Shown piece by piece: positions 24,405 through 35,234 of a stretch of DNA of 64,000 nt. The number at the start of each line of letters is the position of its first letter. Positions within the stretch are counted from its first letter, which is position 1. The notes beneath the pieces were generated by a model. It searched no databases. It was not told the origin of the DNA and saw only the letters and a list, made by a program, of their open reading frames with translations. Position numbers and translations under genes: made by a program. The stretch is from Lycium barbarum (lineage: Eukaryota > Streptophyta > Magnoliopsida > Solanales > Solanaceae), in contig NC_083344.1 in the NCBI RefSeq assembly GCF_019175385.1, forward strand, positions 9,204,725 through 9,268,724, given 5' to 3'.

Positions 24405-24595
24405 CTCCCCCTGTCTCATATTAATTGTTCTGTTTTGCTTTTTGAGATTCAAATTAACTAATCTTTGAAGCTAAATTGGATTAGATCAATTCAATATTTT
24501 GAAATTATAATTTAATTATTCAAAAACTATACTAAAAGTTGTAAAATGTAGGTCAAAGTTTATATAGTTTGACGGACAAGTAATATAGGAGGGAG
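24405..24595. mobile_element. Stowaway-type MITE
   Basis: The ends CTCCCCCTGTCTCATATTAA and its inverted counterpart ending TATAGGAGGGAG, next to TA on the left, are typical of Tc1/mariner-derived Stowaway elements of about 190 bp. Confidence 0.75.
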
Positions 24596-24599
24596 ATAA

Positions 24600-25850
24600 G
24601 AAGTATTTCTTAAAGGGCGTGTATTGAGATTCACCTTAGCTTGAATTAAAGATTGCTTCGCTGAACAGATTGACCCTCTGAATAGAAAAAAATGGAAATT
24701 CAATCAGTGTACAAGGCATGTCGACTTTGTTCATATGCATTTACCTCAGTCCAGTACTTTAGTTTGTATGTTCATATACGTTTTGCTTCTCACCAAATTT
24801 TGGTCTAGAATGGTGATGGACACCAAAAAATATTCATTGGATAATACAACATAACATAGTTTAGGTCTGCAGTTCACAAATCTAGCCAATTTTAGGCTTC
24901 TTTATAGGTTGAATATACATGAGGCCCTTTAAATTATTTAGATACATGAATTGAGAATTGTAGCCATTGAACATAAAAACTCGAGCCAGAGCCAAAGCGC
25001 GTTAAAATGATTATTTCACCCTTTAAATACATAGATTTGAATGTTGAGTGATTATCTCATTCAAGGGGAGAAATAGGTACATGAGTGAGACAACCTTTTC
25101 ACTCATGGTACCTCTTCAAATCCATGACAATAGTATTCAAACAAGCTTGCTATAGTGAAACATGGAACAACTCGAGGGTATGCTGGAAGTCAAAGCTTTG
25201 AGAAGTGAAAATCAAATATAATGTATTGGAGTTTGAAAAATTTCTAGGAGCTTCAAATGCATTTCAAACTCTCTGATTTTTGAATTTCATGAAAAGATTT
25301 GTGGAGTTGCCGCTTTTTAAGGGGAAATAGCATATGGACAAATATATTCCTACTTAAAATACGAAATAACTCTAACACTCGGTGCTATAGTTTGAAAGTT
25401 CATGAAGTTTAAATTTCAAGGAACGATTCAAGGAATTTGAACTTATAAAAGTTCTAACTCCAGAAACAATTCATGGGGTTTAAATTTGTAAAAGTTCCAA
25501 CTCCAGAATTTTTTACTCGAGTTTGCAGTGGTTACTATAAGTGAAATAATAATAAAATATAATATTAATATTAAAAGAGATATGATGAAATAATGTGAAA
25601 ATGATTCCATATACCCTTTTTGAACTCAACGATAATCTATACAAAATAATGTGGAAACTGTATAGTCTTCCATGAATAATTCATCGAGTTTGATCCGATA
25701 AATATTTAACTTCAGCAGTTATTATGGAGCTTTTTCGTATTTTAGCTAGGGATAACTTTATTCATTTTTTTTCTTGAATTGTTGTCTACAGAGTAGCTAA
25801 ATAAATAACTGTTGAAATAGTGACTGGTGTTTAAATACCGATGTTAAAAG
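24600..25850. other. Non-coding part of duplication copy A
   Basis: No gene is seen. The stretch aligns by eye with copy B 45895-47270, with many substitutions and small indels. Confidence 0.7.
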
Positions 25851-26243
25851 TGGGGCAGTTTGCAGTAATGCCCTTATTTGGGGTGATCTTTAATTTTTAC
25901 CCATCAAAATAAAAGTATTTAGCTTTTGTCCTTTTTTTAAAAGGATTTCGGGTTTGAACTCCTGCTCAGGCGAAAATTAAAAAAAAAAAAATCGCTAGAC
26001 AGAGGTTGCCTATAAATTCTACCCCGTTGGGCATAGTTTGCCTTTAAAACTTTGCCTCATCGGGCATAATTTACCTGCACACTATGTCTTAAGGTAGAGT
26101 TTTGCAGGAAAGCTATGCCTTAGCAAACTCTACTCAATAGCACTAATGATCTTGTTTTACCTTATATCATACAAGTTGTGATAATGATTATGCATTGACG
26201 GGGGCAAATTGCAGGCTTATCAGCTTACACACTCGAAGTAGAC

Positions 26244-26400
26244 CAACAACAACAACAACAAGCCCAGTATAATCCCACCATGTGGGGTCTGGGGAGGGTA
26301 AAGTGTACGCAGACCTAACCTCCACCTTGAAAGGTAGGACGGCTGTTTCCGAAAGACCCTCGGCTCAAGAGAGGAGAGGAGAGGAGAACAAGAGAGGAAA
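26244..26400 (-). mobile_element. TS-type SINE (tRNA-derived), 3' portion
   Basis: On the minus strand it reads GGCTCAAG...GACCCTC, TAGGTCTGCGTACACTTTAC and CAGACCCCACATGGTGGG, and ends in a (TTG)5-6 tail at 26244-26261. This is the 3' pattern of the TS SINE of Solanaceae. The tRNA-like head is missing or unrecognisable. Confidence 0.75.
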
Positions 26401-26541
26401 AACAAGGCAAACACAAAAAAACAATGTTGCTTGTTAACAAAGCAGATCTTTTACCCATTTCTATCAGGTCAGCATGTTGAAAATATAGTTGTTGTTTCCT
26501 ATCAGATCTCTTATTTTTGGATGTGCAATTTATGGTTCTTG

Positions 26542-28165
26542 CTAGGGGTGTTAAATATGGCTCAAAAGATGATGGCGGCCAAAATTTTATGGGTTGGGCT
26601 CAAAATAATTTCATATTGAGCTAATTTTAGCCCAACCTAACATAGTCCACTTTAAAGTGATCTCCAACCTAGCTCAATAATGCCCGTTTTAATGATTTGC
26701 TTAAAGGGAAAACTACATATATATACATCTTAAGGAGAAATATTTACGAAACGTGACGATAGCTTTCCTTATTTACAAAACATAACGATATATTACAAAA
26801 CATGACGGATTTTCATATATTTTTCGGTTTTTTTTTCCAGAAAACATATTTTTTTAAAAAAAATTATTTAAAAATTTTTATTTTTATTTTTATTTTTTTG
26901 CTCAAAGGCTTAAAAAATACCTCAAATTTTTGTATATGAAAGCTCTATGAAAAATGTATGAAATGTGTATGTATGAGCGAAATTTTTAATATAATTTTCA
27001 TACACAAAATTGTGAGCGAAAACTTTAAGGCTTGAATATTGTATGAAAGTTGTTACAATTTTGTTGTAGTTGTATTAATTTTTCAGAAACCTAATATGAA
27101 CATTATATTCGAAAAATGTGAATGAAATTCTAAGTCTTGAGCGAGATATACACATTTCATACCATTCTCATGCATAAAATTTTGAGTGTAATGTTTAAGC
27201 ATTGATCGAGATATACACACTTCATACATAAATTTTGAGCAAACTTTTTAAGCCTTGAGTAAGATATACACATTTCATACACAAAAATTTGAGCGATTAT
27301 TTTAAGTCTTGAATGTTATATCAAAGTGGTATACAATATTGTTGTAGTTGCATTAATTTACAGAAATCTCACATGATCTTTATACACAAAAATGTGAGCG
27401 AAATTTTAAGACTTGAGCGAGATACAAATTTCATATTGTTTTCATACACAGAATTTTGAGCAGATTTTTAAAGCCTTGAATGAGATATACACATTTCATA
27501 CATTTTTCATACCGTTTTCATACATAAAATTTTGAGTGAACTTTTTAAGCCTTGAATGAGATATACACATTTCATACATAAAATTTTGAGCGAAAAAAAT
27601 ATATAATTTTTTTTTTTTTTTTTTTAAAATAAAAAAATAATTTTTATTTTTTATTTTTTTAAAAGAATGTTTTTATAGGGTTTGTAATGTTATGTTTTGT
27701 AAATATAAAACCATCATCACGTTTCATAAATATTTCTCCTTAAGATGTATATATACGTAGTTGTCCCTTACTTAAATTTGGTTTTATTGCTTGAGATTTG
27801 CCTTTTTTTTTTTAATCATGTATCTTATAAGTTTGTGGTGTGTTTGATATGAAGGAAAATATTTTTCACGAAAAATGTTTTTCTCGAATATATTTTCCAC
27901 AAAAAATGTTTTCCACATAAAATCGATGAAAAATATTTTTAGCGAAAATGTATTTCTAGAAAATATTTTCCACGAAAAATGTTTTTCTAGAAAATAGATC
28001 CTTAAAAAAAATTGGGTCAAGTTAGGCGGGTCATGACCCAACCCATGTTTAGCCCATTTCAGCCCAAATAACTTTTGGATCAATGTTAGCCCAACCCATT
28101 TATTACCTTAGCCTATTTTGATTGGGCCAATTTCAGTCCAACCCGCCCATTTGACACGCCTAGTT
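26542..28165. mobile_element. Non-autonomous hAT-like element, itself interrupted
   Basis: The ends CTAGGGGTGTTAAAT and ATTTGACACGCCTAG are inverted repeats matching at 12 of 15 positions and have the hAT wording. The interior has GGGTTGGGCTCA and GCCCAACCC arms and no transposase. A foldback element (26705-27772) interrupts it. Confidence 0.65.
26705..27772. mobile_element. AT-rich foldback element with internal repeats (family F, copy 1)
   Basis: Inverted ends of about 55 bp: AGGGAAAACTAC, ATATATACATCTTAAGGAG at the left and the complement ending GTAGTTGTCCCTT at the right, flanked by CTTAAA on both sides. The interior carries several degenerate ~70-bp repeats built on GCCTTGAGCGAGATATACAC and CATACACAAAATTTTGAGCG (about 26930-27595). 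The repeated unit recurs in copy 2 at 37370-37580. Confidence 0.75.
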
Positions 28166-28583
28166 CTTGCTTTATCTTCTGCAGAAAGAAATGGGCTGGA
28201 TACTCCCATAAGTAAGGGATCATTTTTCTGTTCTGGTCAGCCTTCAAAGGCAGAATTTTGCGTTCAGGCAAATTCTGCCTTAAGGTAGAGTTTTGAAGGT
28301 AAAATTCTGTCTTGCGAATTTAAATCTTTGCCTTGCGATATTTTTTTACTGAGCTGAGATTTTAACCCCAAATCTCAGGGTATTAAGCGAAGGACAAAAA
28401 TTAAAGACCACCAATTTGAGGGCTAAAAATTAAAGACCACCCCAAAGAAAGGACAATCCGCGCAAAAAAAATTAAAATGGCTCTTTACCAATTTTATTCT
28501 ATAATAGCCAAGCCCAAAAAGATACATAAATGAATAAATAAAAAGAAAACTGAAAAATGTGACTACAAATAGGAAGAAATGTA

Positions 28584-28867
28584 CTCCCTTCGTCTAATTT
28601 TACTTACCTAGTATATTAAAAATAGATATTCATTTTTATTTATTCAGTTTAAAAAATTAAGAGATAATTTATCATTCCTAATTTAGCTATATTATTAAAT
28701 ATTTGATTGAAAACTTCAAGGAATAATTAACGATTGCATAACTTTAATATATTTGATTGATTTTAATAATTAAGATGATATATAATAATTAGAATAATAT
28801 GGTAAAATTCTCATTTTATTTATTACTCTTTAATCAAGTAAATGTGGACAAGTGAAAATGCAGGGAC
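28584..28867. mobile_element. Stowaway-type MITE shared by both duplication copies (A)
   Basis: It starts CTCCCTTCGTCTAATTTTAC after TA and ends with GGACAAGTGAAAATGCAGGGAC. The orthologue at 47855-48128 keeps a better right end (GGAAGGAGGGAC then TA). Presence in both copies means it predates the duplication. Confidence 0.8.
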
Positions 28868-28909
28868 ATAGTAGCATTTAATTTAACCTGATAAATATCT
28901 TGGTGTAGG

Positions 28910-29552
28910 TAGAGCTGTCAATATGGGCTTGACCCGCGAGGCCGGCCCAACTCAACTCTTTATTTAAGTAGGGTTGGACTAAGATTTCTTTGAGCCATAT
29001 AGAAGTGAGAGTCAAAATCCCAGCCTCTCTTGGCCCGCTGGCCTCAAGGGTTGGGCTGAGGCCAGAAAAAAATAATAAATTAATTAACTTTTTTTTTTTT
29101 AAATATAAGTAAATTAAACCAAAAGATAAAAAATAAGGAGAAAAAAATACACTTACTACTAAGTAGTAATTAAAAACCGAAGTAATACTTTTTAGTCTTA
29201 GAATTTATATTATGTTTAATTTCTTTTGAACGTGATCTGAATTAGTGATTAAAAATAATAATAATTTATATTTCTTCTCTTGAGTTTTTTCTTCTATGAT
29301 ATGGATTTGCGCAAGAATGAGTGATAGAAAATTCTATTTCATATTGTAAAAGTTTCATGTTCAAATTGTACCAAAAATTATTTAAAAAATATTACTTTAA
29401 AAACTAAAAAACTTAACGGGCTGACCCGTCCTATCCCATAGCTCGCTTAAGGCTGAATTGGATTGTCATTTTATAGGCCCTTCAATCCCATTTAATTCTT
29501 TGATCGTTTGCGGTTGGGCTGGGTTGGGCTGGGCACCTCATTTTGACACCTA
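28910..29552. mobile_element. Non-autonomous hAT element with 8-bp target duplication
   Basis: It begins TAGAGCTGTCAA and ends TTTTGACACCTA, flanked by a perfect 8-bp duplication GGTGTAGG (28902-28909 and 29553-29560). Copy B has a single GGTGTAGG at 49659-49666, the empty site. There is no transposase frame. The interior has GGGTTGGACT and GGTTGGGCTGGG arms. Confidence 0.85.
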
Positions 29553-29639
29553 GGTGTAGGCCACTGGACCCAAAGTGAAGTTCCCTACAAGAAACCACAA
29601 GCTGTGCCTATATTTATTTATCCACTACAAAATCATCCA

Positions 29640-29893
29640 TGTTGGTGTCTTGAAAAATCTAGGGTTTCATGGTTGTTTTCTCGAAAAATTATGCTTCTCC
29701 TAGCTGGGGTGTTGAAGAACTAATTAAAATCCTCAAGTTAAAGCAGATAATTTTGCGTATTTTCTACGATGTCGATCCTTCTCAAGTGCTAAAGCAAACT
29801 GGGTGTTTTGATGAAGATTTGGGTATACAGAAGGAACGGTTATTTGGGGATTTGCGAAATGTTGCTGACAGGTATAATCTCTTAACCTTGTAG
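29640..29893 (+). pseudogene. TIR-domain fragment of a TIR-NBS-LRR gene (copy A)
   Basis: The frame 29669-29893 reads [38 protein letters not shown] and [15 protein letters not shown]. This is the middle of a plant TIR domain, the NAD-cleaving and self-associating module at the N-terminus of TNL immune receptors. The part upstream is out of frame and the domain stops where a SINE-like sequence begins. Copy B at 51067 is the duplicate. It cannot encode a receptor. Confidence 0.85.
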
Positions 29894-29985
29894 TCATGGG
29901 TTCGAGCCCCACGGTGGGGCGCTTATTTGTTAAGTTTTCCTTGTGTGTATGTTGTTGTTGGGTATGGTCTCTTGGTGCTTTCTAA
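29870..29985 (+). mobile_element. tRNA-like SINE inside the TIR fragment (copy A)
   Basis: A B-box-like GGGTTCGAGCCCC is followed by GGGCGCTTATTTGTTAAG and a TTGTTGTTGG tail. Copy B (51258-51385) has a longer version with CAGACCCCACTTGTGGGATCACAC and (TTG)4, the TS-type 3' pattern. It is shared by both copies, so it predates the duplication. The exact left end is not clear. Confidence 0.65.
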
Positions 29986-30133
29986 TTTGTGCATATTTGA
30001 ATGACTATAATGAATTGGTAATTCATAAGTATATTCTATAGCTTCAATTGTGCATAATTGAATGATTCTAATGCTTAAATAATTTAAGGCTGCTAAGAAT
30101 GATAGTTAAGAGAGAAGGACCTAAAAGATTATG

Positions 30134-30405
30134 TAGGCGTTTGGCCATAGATTTCAAGTATTTTCACTTTATTTGGAATTTATGAAGTTGGAATTATATT
30201 TGGTTATAGGCTTTACAAAGGAGAGAATATAACACTTTATTTGAAATTTATGAAAATGGAGTTGAAAAACAGGTGCGGAGCACTTTTCCAGATTTGGAGT
30301 CCAACTCCAAGTTAGTTTTGGAAATTTTATAACCAAACACTGATCTTGAAAAGTGAAAACTATTCTGGAAAAAAGTGAATAATTTTCATGCGCAGACGGC
30401 TCTTA
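30134..30405. mobile_element. hAT-like MITE shared by both copies (A)
   Basis: It starts TAGGCGTTTGGCCATAG and ends with a degraded inverse (ACGGCTCTTA). The copy B orthologue (51557-51826) preserves the end CATGGCCAAACGAGTCCTA. Confidence 0.7.
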
Positions 30406-30519
30406 AGTGTTTTTTTCAATAGTTTTTTAAGTGTTTGGCTCTTATTGTTACGGTTCTTTTTTCCATAATTAGTTATTATTGTTGTTATAACGTTTCTTTT
30501 GTTGTTAACAATTTGTAGG

Positions 30520-30718
30520 CATGAATCTAAATTTATCGAGAATATTATAGAAGAAGTCCTACCAGAGGTGAACCAAACACCTCTAGATGTTGCTTGGTAC
30601 CCAGTTGGAGTAGATATTTGTGTCAAAGATATAGAGTTGTTATCGAAAAATGAATGTGTTGATAAAGTTCACATGGTTGGTACATTTGGCATTGGTGGAA
30701 TAGGAAAAACAGAGGGCA
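30520..30718 (+). pseudogene. NB-ARC start with P-loop (copy A, first fragment)
   Basis: It follows an AG splice-acceptor-like site (TTTGTAG) and reads HESKFIENIIEEVLPEVNQTPLDVAWYPVGVD, then HMVGTFGIGGIGKT, an intact Walker A motif. This is the start of the second exon of a TNL, the nucleotide-binding switch. It ends abruptly after GIGKT, where PPR-derived sequence begins. Confidence 0.85.
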
Positions 30719-30725
30719 TCAAGTT

Positions 30726-31112
30726 GTACTTTTAAGTACGGATTTGTTGAAGAAGCTATGTCACTCTTTAATAAGTTGGAAAGAAAGAGAACAAATATTA
30801 TATTGTATCTTACAATATAATCATTAATGGCTTGTGCAAAAATGGTAAACTTGACAAATATTAGATGAAGCAAGAGGTATGTTAAGAAAATGGAGGACAA
30901 CGGTTGTGTGCCGAACAATGTCACATACAATGTTATTGTGCAAGGTTTTCTCAGGTGTAGCAAAATTAGTGAAATGGCAACATTCATGAAGGAAATGGTT
31001 GGAAGGGGATTCTCATTTGACGCAACTATAACGGAGTTATTGATAAACTTTATAAGGAAGAATCCTTCTGTCCTTGACATGATACCAGAGCTTCAATTGA
31101 TAAATAAGAAGT
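30726..31112 (+). pseudogene. PPR protein fragment, C-terminal repeats
   Basis: A first piece reads KYGFVEEAMSLFNKLERKR. After frame loss near 30830 the frame 30890-31112 reads MEDNGCVPNNVTYNVIVQGF, RCSKISEMATFMKEMVGRGF and ends ELQLINKK-stop. These are P-class pentatricopeptide repeats ending in the C-terminus typical of restorer-of-fertility-like (RFL) organelle RNA-binding proteins. It is a displaced shard inside the resistance-gene relic. Confidence 0.75.
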
Positions 31113-31149
31113 GAACATGTCTTTCACTTAATTTGTTGGGCTATCAAAT

Positions 31150-31376
31150 TATCTGGGAAATAAGTTGGAAAGAAAGAGAGAAAATATTCGTATAGTATCT
31201 TACAATATAATCATTAATGGTTTGTGGAAAAATGGTAAACTCGACAAAGCTCGTGCTATATTTGAGAAGCTTTCTTTAATTGGATTGCTTCCAGATACAA
31301 GAACATATAATATAATGATAAATGGATTTTGTCTTGAAGGGTTGTTAGATGAAGGCATGAAGCAAGAGGTATGTTA
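31150..31376 (+). pseudogene. PPR protein fragment, internal repeats
   Basis: SYNIIINGLWKNGKLDKARA, IFEKLSLIGLLPDTRTYNIM and INGFCLEGLLDEG are two consecutive 35-residue PPR motifs. In a normal protein they would come before the preceding shard. The block partly duplicates 30780-30890 (TTGGAAAGAAAGAGA, AATGGTAAACT), so the PPR source sequence was rearranged or inserted twice. Confidence 0.78.
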
Positions 31377-31377
31377 A

Positions 31378-31505
31378 GAAAATGAATGTGTAGATGAAGT
31401 TCACATGGTTGGTATATATGGCATTGGTGGAATAGGAAAAACAATTTTGGCAAAAGTATCTCAAGAAGCCTGTGATGTTCTACAAGGAAAGAAGTCTTTA
31501 TCTTG
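31378..31505 (+). pseudogene. NB-ARC P-loop (copy A, second fragment)
   Basis: It reads NECVDEVHMVGIYGIGGIGK then TILAKVSQEACDVLQGKK, a second TNL Walker A region. It joins the PPR shard at AAGAAAATGAATGTG. Copy B has the equivalent second P-loop at 52895-53010, so the two P-loop fragments existed before the duplication. Confidence 0.82.
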
Positions 31506-31609
31506 ATTATAGTTTTTTTTAAACCTAATCTCATTTTTTATTTACTCCTCATTTCTGTGGACAACACAAGAGTTCAATACATTTGTGCTGCTTCTCTTGT
31601 TAGTAAATT

Positions 31610-32235
31610 AATTCTAGTTGTTTATAGAAATGAGCATTTGATAAAGTCAAACTCATACTATCAAGGGCAAAAATTATCAAATCAAAATTCACCTATTTAA
31701 CAATTATCCAAATCAGTTCTTATTAAATTTAACGAGTAGTGTAGTGGTTATATAGACTATATTTCCGAGACTAGCTATTCAAATATGTTTAAGTCTTTTT
31801 TTTTTTCAAATCAATTCATCATTTTTTTTGTGTATTCTATTGTTTAGTTAGTTCTTATTAAAAATCAAATGATTTTTTTTTTCCGGAAATGATGAGTTCT
31901 TATTAACTCTCTATGCTTATATCCAATTGTAGAAATTAAGCTTGCTTGAAGAAATCAGGTATAAGAAGTAACAACTTTAGAAAAGTACTGCATAGTTATA
32001 CATATTGAACAATCATGTAATTATTACGTGTACTATATATACGGAATATTCTATTATCAGGTTTCTGCATTCTCTTTTGCCCTCTTTGTTCACCTTCGTT
32101 CTAAAAAATATGTATTATTTCTTATTGAATGGTGTTAGCTAGTATCTGAAAGAATCTCATCTTAGCTCTTTGAGAAATTTTACATTTTTTGGTTTGCCAA
32201 AGAGGATAATGAAATTGGTAGAGGCTGTTTGCAGA
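31610..32235. other. Copy A-only stretch, unexplained
   Basis: In copy B the flanks (GTTAGTAAATT at 53131 and CTTATGGTCTGGTACTGC at 53142) lie together, so these ~620 bases are an insertion in A or a deletion in B. No terminal repeats or coding domain were recognised. Confidence 0.5.
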
Positions 32236-32239
32236 TCTT

Positions 32240-33360
32240 TCTTATGGTCTGGTACTGCAGAGAGTGCAAAAAAAAAAAGAAGCAAAAACCTGCCTCCCGA
32301 AGGCAGGAGGGCAAAATGTCATGAATATTTGTCTTAGGAACAGAGCTGCAGTAATCAAACAACTTTGGGCAATTGCTGACAAGAAGGACCGTACCGCCTC
32401 TAGATTAGGTGGGTGCATAGCTATTATTTGAAGAATGAATCAGTGGACTCTTGCAACATCCCTGGTAATGCTACTTGGGTTATAAGAAAGATAGTGAGAC
32501 TAGAAAGTTCATCCTCCTATCAACTTCTCTTCAGGGAGCCTTTCATGCTAGGTTGGCATCTAAGTTGCGCGGACTCTTCACTTCCATTGCCTTACCCGTG
32601 TTGGATTCTCCAAAAATGCACTACTTTTGGAGTGTCTGACACGCACATGTCGATATTTTTGAAGAGTCCGAGCAACATAGGTTGGCATCTGATGTCAAGG
32701 GGAATAAATTGTCAATCAAGAGCATGTATGTCACCCTGCTTCCAATTGATCTCAAATTCCCATGGAAATCTCTCACACTACAACCAAGCATTCATCCAAG
32801 ACATAAATTTACTTTGTGGTCAGCAGTGCAAAGAAGGCTAGCAACATGCTTAGATTTGGTATTCATGTGCCCCTGAATTGTGTCTTTTGCAACTCTCTAG
32901 CTGAATCATTTGACCACCTGTTCTTCTCTTGTTCCATCACCAAAGCAATATGGCAGAGATTACTACTGTGTTTGGGCCTTCAAAGAAGTATTGGTGACTA
33001 GCAAGAAAGGAAACTGGTAGAGATGAGATCATCTGCTGTGTATTTGCTATTGTGGTTGCATCTATCTGGAAAGAGAGGAATGGCATCAGGTTTCAAAGAA
33101 GTGTTTATCAGTGTAACAGGCTGCGCAGCGAGATTGCAATACATATCCACATACACGGCAGAATACATATCCAATCGTCAGGTTATTCTTATTCTCTCTG
33201 TAGCCTTGTGTTGAGAGGAACCGGTAGTCTTGGTCTTGTTATCTAGATATGTAGTTAGGCTCCTTGTAAGTTGAGTCTTGGTCTTCATTTTGAGAAACAG
33301 GTAGTCTGCCCTGTTTGGTTTTGTAACTATTACATTGGTATTAATAAAATCCTTTTATTT
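32240..33360 (+). pseudogene. LINE ORF2 C-terminal fragment (zf-RVT region), copy A
   Basis: Pieces in several frames read PRHKFTLWSAVQRRLAT, FGIHVPLNCVFCNSLAESFD, HLFFSCSITKAIWQRLLLCL and WKERNGIRFQRSVYQCNRL. This is the Cys/His zinc-binding end of plant L1-type LINE reverse transcriptases, with conserved C-x2-C and H-x4-C spacing. The RT core is absent and frames are broken. It sits between the NB-ARC and LRR relics of the TNL in both duplication copies. Confidence 0.75.
32562..32678. mobile_element. 117-bp MITE with 12-bp target duplication
   Basis: The ends AAGTTGCGCGGACTCTTCA and TGAAGAGTCCGAGCAACAT are inverted repeats (17 of 19). The interior has TTGGATTCTCCAAAAATGCA. The flanking duplication AGGTTGGCATCT is perfect at 32550-32561 and 32679-32690. 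Copy B has a single AGGTTGGCATCT (53406-53417), the empty site. This MITE wording is common in Solanaceae. Confidence 0.9.
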
Positions 33361-33464
33361 ACTAAAAATAATAATGTATTTTCTTTGTTTGACCTTCAAT
33401 TTGTATATGCCATTTTTCTCTATTATTTTCTGGGACTTAAACATGGTGTTATGGCACTACAGGG

Positions 33465-34170
33465 TTCCAAAAAAGGTAGAAGTACTGAAGGTATATCCCT
33501 GTGCATTAAAAGGTGAGAACTTGAGGGCCAAAGAATGTAAGAAAATGAAAAATCTTAGGGTGCTTAAAATCGACAAGTTTACATGTTAGTGGAAATCTTG
33601 AGCTGTTGTCTAAAATATGTACCATTGTATTTTCCACCCGAGAAACTTGTATTTCTAAATATGCAAGGGAGTAATGTCCAAGAACTTAGTTTAAATTTGT
33701 AGGTTTGTTACTCAATGTTACAATTTCATGTGTACCGTAATCGCAACTGACGAAAAGAAAATCTTACTTGAAACTATCTTTGGTTTACTTGTAGTGTAGC
33801 AAAAGTAAGTTTGAAGAAGTTGGATCTCTATGATTGCAAGCAACTCAGAAGAACTCCAAACTTCAATGGTTCACGAAGTCTAGAGACTGTGTTCAAGGGC
33901 GACAGAGGTCCACAAGTCAATAGGAATTTGGACAGAGTAATTGATTTATGGATCTTCCGAGCAACATATGCCAGCTAAAATCTGTTGATTCGTTGGACAT
34001 TAGGAGCTACTCATCTAGACAAACGCTGCTAGTAGACCTGGGAGAGATGCGAAATCTACAATATCTTTTTGCACTTGATGGCCTGGATCTATTGAAATGC
34101 TAAGAGATCTTGAAGTTTTAGAGGAGGAAGGTCATTATTTCCATAGTCATAATCTTGCATCTTGGCCTAA
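33465..34170 (+). pseudogene. TNL pre-LRR and LRR remnant (copy A)
   Basis: The start reads GSKKVEVLKVYPCALKG and MKNLRVLKID, the segment joining NB-ARC to LRR in TNLs. After an intron-like gap, LKKLDLYDCKQLRRTPNFNG and LETVFKGDRG follow near 33810-33910, then DLPSNICQLKS-like leucine-rich repeats near 33950-34160. LRRs sense effectors or guard proteins. Here stops and frame changes occur throughout. Copy B is better preserved (54611-54841). Confidence 0.8.
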
Positions 34171-34759
34171 TGAATTGCATGAGTTAAATATTTATTCCAA
34201 TGCGATGGGATTCCAGATTGGCACAACAATCAAGTAACGAGTTCATCTATCTGCTTCACTATGGAGACACATATGGGGTATGAATTTTTTGAAATGATTT
34301 GTCTCGTGTGTTCGTAAGTTTGTCAACATATGTTTTCTAGTGGTGTGCAAGGCTTCTGCTGTTGTACTATTGCCGAAAAAGAGACAATGGTGTACTATGC
34401 CTGCCGCACAAGTAGAACTTGTGTGTTCTCTACTGATGTTACTTACAAGAACCTTTTGATGGCCAGATGAATTCGCTATGTTGTGCCGTAACTCAACACA
34501 AGGAATTGGGATCCCCTGTTCATTTCTAAGAGTCAATTCTGCAGATGACTTGTCATGTTATTTATCTTATGATACAAAGTTCGTATCTGAAGCTTTTTAT
34601 ATTTATTCTCTTTAGCGTCTTAAAGGAGATATGAGTAATTTTCTGTTGAACTGGGGATTTCTTGAGTATTTTCCTATTGTTGAAGGGTTGTGACTATTAT
34701 GAGTTATGACTGAGGTGGGGATAGGGCTATACAAGTTTAAACTTGTTTTTTTGGCTACT

Positions 34760-35225
34760 GTTCATTTGGCTAAAGCGTAGACCATTCAACTCTGATTTTT
34801 AGTTGTAGTCTTAATCACTCTTTGGCGTTGAGGGACGTCGGTGATCATAAGCTTGATATTTTACTAATATTTCTTCATTCTTGTTCTGGTATTTCTTTTG
34901 TGCAACTTCTTGATCAACCAAGGAAATGACTCATCGTATATGTAATTTGATTGTTGGCTATGGCTTCTTTACTTTTTCTTTTACGTTTTTCATTCATTTG
35001 TTGGAGATTCATTTAGTGATCAGTTGTATATCTGTTTTCCTATTCTTTAGGACAAGCATCAAATTGAATCTTATTTCAATACTATGAATACCTTCCAACG
35101 AGTTCCTAAAGGGCAAATGCAGATATATATATATATATATATATCGCTTGGAGGACCCTATTTTAAGAATATTTAAAGTTTATAAATGTTTTTAAGTTTA
35201 GCAGCTTCAAAAATTAACTTTATAC
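34760..35225. other. Spacer with (AT)n run, no gene seen
   Basis: An AT run of about 22 bases lies at 35121-35143. Similarity to copy B 57740-57830 ends near 34970. Confidence 0.6.
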
Positions 35226-35234
35226 TAGCAGTTG

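Larger units (their letters stand above)
25854..28463. mobile_element. Family M MULE-type MITE with nested insertions
   Basis: The left end (GGGCAGTTTGCAGTAATGCCC, GATCTTTAATTTTTACCC) and right end (AATTAAAGACCACCCC, GGACAATCCGCGC) belong to the family seen at 9861 and 47340. Flanks TTAAAAGTGG and TTAAAATGG look like a 9-10 bp target duplication, and copy B has TTTACAATGG there without the element. The interior from about 26137 to 28250 is foreign: a SINE, a hAT-like element and a foldback element. Confidence 0.7.

Noticed and set aside
29893..29935. Functional tRNA gene suggested by GGGTTCGAGCCCC
   Set aside because: Only a B-box-like segment with a TTG-rich tail is present and no cloverleaf could be formed. 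A SINE explains it better.
31378..31505. Intact TNL resistance gene
   Set aside because: Walker A motifs are present, but TIR, NB-ARC and LRR parts are separated by SINE, PPR, LINE and frame breaks in both copies.
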